Source of the DNA: JAAYZQ01 sp034428935
GTDB taxonomy: Bacteria; Chloroflexota; Anaerolineae; JAAYZQ01
Direction: 5' to 3'
Assembly (NCBI GenBank): GCA_034428935.1
Contig: DAOUHB010000020.1
Span: 1-64,000, forward strand
DNA: 64,000 bases
The position numbers were made by a program, and so were the translations under genes. Positions within the stretch are counted from its first letter, which is position 1. The number at the start of each line of letters is the position of its first letter. The notes under the pieces were generated by a model. That model saw only the letters and a list, made by a program, of their open reading frames with translations. It was not told the origin of the DNA and ran no database searches. Shown piece after piece: positions 57,100-64,000 of the stretch.

Positions 57100-59934
57100 A
57101 TGCCGGAATCTGGCAAGCACGAGATGGAGCAGGCCGCCCTGCTGGATGCGTTGCAGGCCAGCGAGGAACGTTTTCGCCTGGCTGCTGACTTTGCCTACGA
57201 CTGGGTATACTGGGAGGGCCCGGATGGCAGGTTCGTCTACGTCTCGCCCTCGTGCGCCCGAATTACCGGCTACTCGGCCGACGAATTCATCCAGGACCCG
57301 CAGCTCTTCATCCGGCTCGTGCATCCCGACGACCGGGAGATCCTGGACAGGCACCGCAACGAAGAGCGAAACCACCCGGGCACGCACGGCCTGAACTATC
57401 GCATCGTCCGTCGCGACGGGCGGGAGCGCTGGATCGGCCACGTCTGCCAGCGACTCCACGACGCCTCCGGCACCTGGCTGGGCTGGCGAGGCAGCAACCG
57501 CGACATCACAGAGCAGGTCCTGGCAGAGCAGGCCCTGGCGCTGGCTAACGAAGAGTTGGCGGTGGCCACCGAACAACTGCGGGCGCAGAACGAAGAGCTG
57601 CTCGCCGCCCGCCGTGACATGGAGAGCCAACACCAGCGGTACCAGGAGCTCTTTGACCTGGCACCCGATGGCTACCTCGTCACGAACCTGGAGGGTATCG
57701 TCCAGGAGGCAAACCACGTCGCCGCGGCCCTCCTCGGAACGGACAAAGCTGCCCTGGTTGGCGAGCCCCTCGATCATTACCTGTCGCCTGCCGACCGGCC
57801 CTCCTATCACAACTACCTGGCCCAACTGGGGAGAGACGGGCCTGTTGAAACCCTGCAGTGGGAGACGTCATGGGAACCCCACGATGGAGAGCCCTTTCAC
57901 GCGCATCTCAGCGTGGCAGTGGGACGCGACCCGGATGGGAAACGGGAGAGCCTGCGCTGGCTCATCCGCGACGTCACAGAACACAAGCAAGCCGACGACG
58001 CCCTCCGCGAGAGTGAGGCCAAGCTGCAGGCCCTGTTCGCCATCCTGCCGGTTGGCATTTCTATCCTGGACGCCGAGCGCCGCATCCGTTACACCAACCC
58101 GGCCCTGTCCCGCATCCTGGACCTGCCCGCCGAAGACCTGGCGCGGGGCCGCCATCAGCAGCGGACCTATCTGAAGGCCGACGGGAGCCCCATGGCTCCG
58201 GACGAGTTCCCCAGTGTTCGCGCTTTCAGAGAGCAGCGGACCGTGCGCGACGTCGAGGTTGGCATAGTCAAGGAAGATGGCGCGGTAATCTGGACCAACG
58301 TCAGTGCTGTGCCCCTGCCCTTTGCCGACTGGAGCGTCATCACGGTCACGGCCGACGTGACCGAGAAGGTACAGGCCCGGCGGCAGGTCGAAGAGCACGC
58401 GGCTCTCCTGGACACCATGCTCACCTCCCTGGCCGAGAGCGTGATCCTGTACGATCCCGATACCCGCATTCTGCGCGCCAATCCGGCGGCAAGGAACCTG
58501 TTCCCCTTCCCGGCCGGCGAGGACCGCAGTACCCTGGCCGAGCACATGGCCTGGAGCACGCCAATCCAAGAGAACGGGGAGGCGATCCCCCTGGATGAGG
58601 CGCCGGCCATGCGAGCGCTGCGCGGCGAGACGGTAAACGGCGTGGTCATGGGCCTGCAGATCGGCCCCGGACCACGCGTCTGGCTCTCGGCCAGCGCGGC
58701 ACCCGTGTGCGGTCCGGACGGTGCGTTGATGGGCGCCCTGGTCAGCCTGGTCGATATCACCGAGCTGCGCCGGGCCAGGGAGGAACTGGAGCAGCGAGTC
58801 CAGGAGCGAACGGCCGAGCTATGGACCAGCAACCAGGCGCTCCAGTCCGAGATCCTCGTGCGGCGGCAGGCAGAGGCCGACCTGCGCGAAAGCGAGCTGC
58901 GCTTCCGCCAACTGGCCGAGAACGTGGACGAGGTGTTCTGCCTGTGGGAGGCGGAAACGAGGCGAGCCCTGTACGTGAGCCCCTCCTACGAGGTCCTGTG
59001 GGGCCGGCCCGTCGCGGAGGTGTACCGCAGCGTCGAGGCGGCGCTGGAGGGCGTGCATTCAGAGGACCGCGAACGTGTGCGTGCCATCTGGGAGGACAGC
59101 AGCCAAAACCACGACGCCGAGTTTCGCGTCCTGCGGCCTGATGGTAGCGTGCGCTGGGTGCGGGGCCGCACCTTTGTCGTGGAAGGCGAGGACGGAATGG
59201 CCCCACGCATCGCCGCCATCGCGAGCGATATCACCGGGCAAAAAGAGGCGCAAGCAACGGTGATACGGGCCGATAGGCTGAAAACGTCGGTACAATTGGC
59301 CGCCTCCCTGGCGCACGAGATCAACAACCCTCTGCAGTCGGCCATCGGCTGCCTCGACCTGGCGATCGAGTCCATGGACAACGGCAGGGACCCGAGGCGA
59401 TATTTCGACATCGTCAGCCAGGCGTTGGAACAGGCGGCCGCGGTGGTGGGCCAGTTGCGCAGCCTGCATGGGCAGTTGGGCGTCGAGGAGCGCTATCCGG
59501 TGGACCTCGGCAACATGCTGGAACGGGTGGTAGCCCTGACCCAACAGAAGTGGCAGAGCCAGGATGTTTCCGTCATCCTGAACCTGGACCCGGACTTGCC
59601 TTCCATCGCCCTGCAAGCCGACGCCATGCACCAGGTATTTCTGAACATGGTGCACAACGCCCTGGACGCCATGCCGGACGGCGGAGAGCTGCGCATCGAC
59701 GCCGAGCGGAGCTACGAGCCGGGGGGCGTGTGGATTCGCATTGCGGATACCGGGACCGGGCTATCGGCCGAGGTCCGCGAACACCTGTTTGAGCCTTTGC
59801 ACAGCACGAAGTCAGAGGGCCTGGGCCTCGGCCTGTTTATCAGCCAGAACATCGTGCACCAACACTCGGGCCGCATCGAGTTCGAGTCGCAGGAAGGACA
59901 GGGGACGGTTTTCAGTATCTGGCTGCCCTCATAA
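57100..59934 (+). CDS. Soluble five-PAS histidine kinase
   Basis: 944-residue sensor kinase without membrane helices. Five PAS/PAC units lie at about residues 20-137 (RFRLAADFAYDWVYWEGPDG), 185-305 (LFDLAPDGYLVTNLEGIVQE), 312-425 (LFAILPVGISILDAERRIRY), 435-545 (MLTSLAESVILYDPDTRILR) and 597-712 (RFRQLAENVDEVFCLWEAET), with a coiled coil before the last. HisKA has ASLAHEINNPLQ (H about 738); HATPase has FLNMVHNALDAMPDGGEL, DTGTGLS and GLGLGLFISQNIVHQH. Its start ATG 57100 lies after the -10; an upstream ATG would overlap the promoter. No partner response regulator is adjacent. The signal is unknown. Confidence 0.87.
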   Translation: MPESGKHEMEQAALLDALQASEERFRLAADFAYDWVYWEGPDGRFVYVSPSCARITGYSADEFIQDPQLFIRLVHPDDREILDRHRNEERNHPGTHGLNYRIVRRDGRERWIGHVCQRLHDASGTWLGWRGSNRDITEQVLAEQALALANEELAVATEQLRAQNEELLAARRDMESQHQRYQELFDLAPDGYLVTNLEGIVQEANHVAAALLGTDKAALVGEPLDHYLSPADRPSYHNYLAQLGRDGPVETLQWETSWEPHDGEPFHAHLSVAVGRDPDGKRESLRWLIRDVTEHKQADDALRESEAKLQALFAILPVGISILDAERRIRYTNPALSRILDLPAEDLARGRHQQRTYLKADGSPMAPDEFPSVRAFREQRTVRDVEVGIVKEDGAVIWTNVSAVPLPFADWSVITVTADVTEKVQARRQVEEHAALLDTMLTSLAESVILYDPDTRILRANPAARNLFPFPAGEDRSTLAEHMAWSTPIQENGEAIPLDEAPAMRALRGETVNGVVMGLQIGPGPRVWLSASAAPVCGPDGALMGALVSLVDITELRRAREELEQRVQERTAELWTSNQALQSEILVRRQAEADLRESELRFRQLAENVDEVFCLWEAETRRALYVSPSYEVLWGRPVAEVYRSVEAALEGVHSEDRERVRAIWEDSSQNHDAEFRVLRPDGSVRWVRGRTFVVEGEDGMAPRIAAIASDITGQKEAQATVIRADRLKTSVQLAASLAHEINNPLQSAIGCLDLAIESMDNGRDPRRYFDIVSQALEQAAAVVGQLRSLHGQLGVEERYPVDLGNMLERVVALTQQKWQSQDVSVILNLDPDLPSIALQADAMHQVFLNMVHNALDAMPDGGELRIDAERSYEPGGVWIRIADTGTGLSAEVREHLFEPLHSTKSEGLGLGLFISQNIVHQHSGRIEFESQEGQGTVFSIWLPS

Positions 59935-59979
59935 CCCGCCTCGACGCCGCCGGATGAAGCCGGTCGACAAATGTAGCGC

Positions 59980-61292
59980 CTACGGCAAGGTCACCACGGC
60001 GGTCATGCGCCATTTCAGCCTCGGATCCTCCTCCTCGGGGACGACGACGACGGTATAGGTCACATCCCCGAGCTTTTCCTCGCCCAGGGGCTTGACGCGA
60101 AGCACGCGGCCCGGCAGCTCCAGGCCGGGGATGGCATCGAAGGTGAGAGACACGCGGTCGCCCTCCTCCACGCCGACGATGTCCAACTCGGTCAGGTCGT
60201 CCGTCTCGATCTCCCAGGAGCTCAGGTCGGCCAGGGCGGCCACGGGCACCCCGGCCGTCGCCAGTTCGCCCTCCCTGACGTAGAGCAGCGCCAGGGTGCC
60301 GGCAAAGGGAGCGCGCAGCTCGGTGTCGGCCAGGCCGGCCTCGGCCCGTTCCAGGGCGGCCCGCGCTCGTTCGACGGCCGCGGCGCCGGCATCCAGGTCC
60401 TCGCTTCGGGCTCCGGCTTTCAGCAGCTCGAGCTCGGCCTCCACCTGGCGGACCATGGCCTCGGCTTCGGCAATCTCGCTGGCCGTCGCCGGCTCGTGCA
60501 GGCGGTCGAGGGTAGCCTGGGACTCCTTGATCTGGGCCCGCGCGCCGGCCACGGCATCGGCCTCGGGCTCGTCAAAGAGGGCGTCGTATCGGGCCCTGGC
60601 CGCCTCGTAGGCATTGGTGGCCTGCTGCAGTTGCAGGCTCTCGGGCAACATGGCAATGTCGCCGCGGGCAGCAACGCGGTCGTAGGCGGTCTGGGCCTGC
60701 CGCAGGGCGGCCTCGGCATTGGCCAGCTCTGCCTCGGCGGCAATGCGGAGCGCCTCTTCCGGGCCCTCATACAGGCGATCCAGCGTGGCCTGGGCGGCCT
60801 GCAGCGCCGCCTGGGCGGCGGCAAGGTCCCCGGCTCGGGCCCCTTCCTGGAGGCGTGCCAGGCGCGCCCGGGCGGCCGCCAGGCCGGCCTCGGCCGCGGC
60901 AATCTCCTGGCGTCGGGCGCCCGCCTTAAGGTTCGCGTACTGCGCCTCGGCACTGGCCAGGGCTGCCTTGGCTTCGGCCACGGCGGCCCGCTGATGGGCA
61001 TCTTGCAAGCGGAGGATGAGCTCTCCCTCCTCGACGCTGGCCCCCTCTTCCACCAGGATCTCGGCCACGATGCCGCTGGCCGCCATGCTCAGGGTGGCGT
61101 GGCGCCGGGGCACGACCACGCCCTCGGCCACCACCGCCCGGAGCTCCGGCGCCGGCGTGGAAGCCTGCGTCGCTGCTTCGGAGGCATTGGCCACCTCTCC
61201 CTTCTCGGCAAAGAGGGGCACGCTGCCCGTCACAAACATCACTACAACCGTCAAGATGAGCGCCAGCCCGAGGGCCAGCAAAAGCAGTTTTT

Positions 61293-61296
<4 letters not shown>
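59980..61296 (-). CDS. HlyD/MacA-type membrane fusion adaptor
   Basis: 438 residues. N-terminal anchor helix (LLLLALGLALILTVVVMFVT), a lipoyl-like half (HATLSMAASGIVAEILVEEG, ASVEEGELILRLQDAHQRAA), a long Ala/Glu-rich coiled-coil hairpin (~85-310), the returning lipoyl half (DTELRAPFAGTLALLYVREG) and a beta barrel (GDRVSLTFDAIPGLELPGRV). It links the ABC permease and ATPases downstream of it in function. The start is TTG at 61296 after AAGGAGAG, overlapping the ATPase stop by 4 bases. Confidence 0.85.
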
Positions 61297-62100
<804 letters not shown>

Positions 62101-62108
<8 letters not shown>

Positions 62109-62826
62109 TGGTCCCATCTCCCGCGCCGCCCTGCCGGTCGCTCACGATCTCGCCGTCGGCAAGGTGCACCACCCGGCTGACGCGGGAAGCCACGTCCCGG
62201 TCGTGGGTGACCATCAGGATGGTGCGACCCTGTTCCACCAGCGCCTCAAAGACGCGCAAGACGTCGTCCGCGGTCTTGCTGTCGAGGTTGCCCGTGGGCT
62301 CGTCGGCTGCCAGGAAATCGGGATCGTTGGCCAGGGCCCGGGCGATGGCCACCCGCTGGCGCTGCCCGCCTGACACGGCCGAGGGAAGCTTGTCGGCCTG
62401 CTCGACAATGCCCACCTGGTCGAGGAGGTAGAGGGCCCGCTCGCGCTGTTCCTTCGACGAGCCGTACAGCCCGGCAAAGTCCATGGGCAACATGACGTTC
62501 TGCGCGCAGGTGAGCATGGGCAGCAACTGGAAGAACTGGAAGATGACGCCCACCGTGCGCCCGCGCCAGCCGGCGATCTGGTCTTCGTTCATCCTGTGCA
62601 CGTCTCGCTCTCCGACGCGCACCTGGCCGGTCGTCGGACGATCGATGCCCGTCACCATGTTCACCAGCGTGGACTTGCCCGCACCCGACTTGCCCACGAC
62701 GGCCACGAACTCGCCGGGCCAGATGTGCAGGTCGATGTCCTTCAGGGCATAAAATGCACCTGCGGGAGTGCGGTAAGCCTTGGTCAGGCCGGCCACCTGG
62801 ATCAGGGGCTGCTGCGACTCATTCAT
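62101..62826 (-). CDS. ABC exporter ATPase (MacB/LolD type), first copy
   Basis: 241-residue ABC ATPase with all motifs intact: Walker A AVVGKSGAGKSTLVNMVTGI, Q-loop IFQFFQLLPMLTCAQNV, signature AVSGGQRQRVAIARALANDP, Walker B FLAADEPTGNLDSKTADDVL and MVTHDRDVASRV. It overlaps the permease by 8 bases and the second ATPase by 8 bases. The close similarity of the two ATPases suggests a local duplication and a heterodimeric motor. Confidence 0.88.
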
Positions 62827-64000
62827 ACGCCAAAACCTCTCGAATCGTCATCTGCACCGCGCTGCGAGCCGGCCCCAGGCTGGCGACGACGGCCACACCC
62901 AGGAGAACAAAGAACCAGGCAACGGCAGCGATCAACGAGTAGCGGTGGGTTAGCGGTACCTGGATGAGGACCAGGCCCAGTTGCTCGCTCATGACGGCAC
63001 TCACGGGCACCGAAAGGGCGGCGCCCACGATCCAGCTCAGGACGCCCAGCGCCAGGCCCTCGACCAGGACGATCTTGCGCACCGACAGGTTTGAGGCGCC
63101 GATGGCGCGCAAGACACCGATCTCGCGCACCCGCTCCAGGACGTTGATACTCATGGTGGTGGTCAGGCCCAGCCCGCCCACGGCCGCCAACAGCAGGGCC
63201 ATGAGGACCAGGAAGGCGACGATGATGGTGAACAGGAGCTTGTTCTCGGCGCGCATCACCTGCGTGGTCTCGGTGCCGCTGATGCCCAGGCCCTGTGCCT
63301 CGAAATGTTCCAGGAGGCGCAGGGCCATCTCTTCCTGGCTCGCGGCGTCGTGCTGCCGGGTCACCACCTGCACGCGGTCCACCTGGTCGGGCCTGCGCGC
63401 CGCGTACCCATAGTCGTCGAGGGCAACATAGATGGCCGGCCCTGCCGCCTCGGTGGGCACGCTGCCCACCACGCGCCACGACGACTCCCGGCCAGCGATG
63501 TCGAGAAGGATATCGTCACCCACCCCCAGGCCGGGCTCCCGATCCAGCACGTCGCTGTTGACCACCACGGAATTGGGCACAGAAGCCGGCAGCCATTGGC
63601 CGTCCAGGATCTCGGGCCTGATAAGGAGCGAGCCGCGGGGCGCGGCATACAGGCGCATGCTCTCACTCTCGGTGCCGTCGGGCCGCTGCCAGGTGGCACT
63701 GTCCGCCGCCCAGCCCTCGACGGCCACGACGCCCGGCACCTGGAGGGCAGCCTGCTCCACCCGCGCCATCCGCTGCGGCCGGTCGAGGCGCACCGACACA
63801 TCGTAGCCGTGAAAGCGCATGAAATTCTCGACCGTGGCGTCCACCGAGGCCCAGGCGCTGATCACCGAGATGAACAACGCGGTGCCAACGATGAGCACGA
63901 CGAGGGTCTGTAGCAGTCGCCCCTTGTGTCGCAGCGTGTTGCGTACCGCCAAGAGTGCAGGGCGCTGCAACGAGAGGGCCTTTTGCACCCAGCGCACCAG
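62819..64000 (-). CDS. ABC exporter permease (FtsX/MacB type), 5' end outside the window
   Basis: Partial gene: about 394 C-terminal residues are visible and the frame runs through the window edge. Seen: a helix (TLVVLIVGTALFISVISAWA), an outer MacB_PCD-like domain of ~200 residues (GDDILLDIAGRESSWRVVGS), then three helices with FtsX motifs (LLFTIIVAFLVLMALLLAAV, ERVREIGVLRAIGASNLSVR, WFFVLLGVAVVASLGPARSA, TIREVLAYE). The presence of a helix and RNTLRHKGRLL before the outer domain suggests a second FtsX unit in a longer protein. It exports an unknown substrate with the two ATPases and the adaptor. Confidence 0.87.
   Translation of the reverse strand: MVRWVQKALSLQRPALLAVRNTLRHKGRLLQTLVVLIVGTALFISVISAWASVDATVENFMRFHGYDVSVRLDRPQRMARVEQAALQVPGVVAVEGWAADSATWQRPDGTESESMRLYAAPRGSLLIRPEILDGQWLPASVPNSVVVNSDVLDREPGLGVGDDILLDIAGRESSWRVVGSVPTEAAGPAIYVALDDYGYAARRPDQVDRVQVVTRQHDAASQEEMALRLLEHFEAQGLGISGTETTQVMRAENKLLFTIIVAFLVLMALLLAAVGGLGLTTTMSINVLERVREIGVLRAIGASNLSVRKIVLVEGLALGVLSWIVGAALSVPVSAVMSEQLGLVLIQVPLTHRYSLIAAVAWFFVLLGVAVVASLGPARSAVQMTIREVLAYE

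Noticed and set aside
59935..59979. Imperfect inverted repeat (TCGAC/GTCGA) between the convergent kinase and adaptor genes as a terminator
   Set aside because: The inner part does not pair well and there is no T-run on either side.

Overview
The window is dense, GC-rich bacterial chromosome with short intergenic gaps (none above about 200 bases), many 4-base start/stop overlaps and clear sigma-70-type promoters. Ser/Thr/Pro-rich linkers in exported proteins, large membrane/TPR fusions, RodZ-like and peptidoglycan-binding/beta-lactamase-fold proteins and the GC content suggest a Chloroflexota-type (Anaerolineae-like) bacterium. This is an inference; there is no rRNA marker here. I saw no tRNA, rRNA, insertion sequence, phage gene or CRISPR array.

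Region 1 (74-28321, + strand) is a surface-glycan locus. A MarR/EPS-type winged-helix regulator heads a complete CMP-pseudaminic acid set (pseB, pseC, pseF, a pseG-pseH fusion, pseI). It is followed by a Wzx-like flippase, an unassigned GT-B-like protein, a second nucleotide-sugar module (RMD-like and LegB-like SDRs plus a nucleotidyltransferase), three GT4 glycosyltransferases, and a complete Wbp-type set for UDP-2,3-diacetamido uronic acid (WbpA, B, D, E and a WecB/WbpI epimerase). Next come a further SDR epimerase, a 1495-residue Wzy/ligase-TPR-cyclophilin fusion, a WecA/TagO-type initiating transferase and a VTT-domain membrane protein.

Region 2 (28328-31465, - strand) holds an MBL-fold hydrolase, a tryptophanase with its own promoter, and rsgA. 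RsgA faces the phosphate locus across a divergent promoter pair.

Region 3 (31643-42379, + strand) is a phosphate-starvation locus. A PhoR/PhoB-like pair is followed by a promoter overlapping an 11-base-period TCAC direct repeat (a Pho-box-like array). Downstream lie a GspE-N/Usp-like protein, pstSCAB, a membrane-anchored anion-binding protein, a Na/Pi cotransporter and a second Usp protein. There is no phoU, and PstB departs from consensus in its Q-loop and signature motif.

Region 4 (42422-48844, + strand) is a striking cell-envelope module. A canonical promoter and a leader with a perfect 21-bp hairpin precede a RodZ-like HTH-TM protein fused to an M1 metallopeptidase, an M14 carboxypeptidase fused to an M23 endopeptidase, and a membrane-anchored protein with a class-A beta-lactamase-like fold.

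Region 5 (48841-56920, - strand) has a PadR-Mrp-YibE/F-MOSC operon, then an esterase, recN, a TPR/zinc-finger membrane protein and a second WecA/TagO-type transferase. Region 6 (57100-64000) has a five-PAS histidine kinase (+), then, on the - strand, a translationally coupled ABC exporter (permease, two ATPases, HlyD-type adaptor) whose permease runs off the window.
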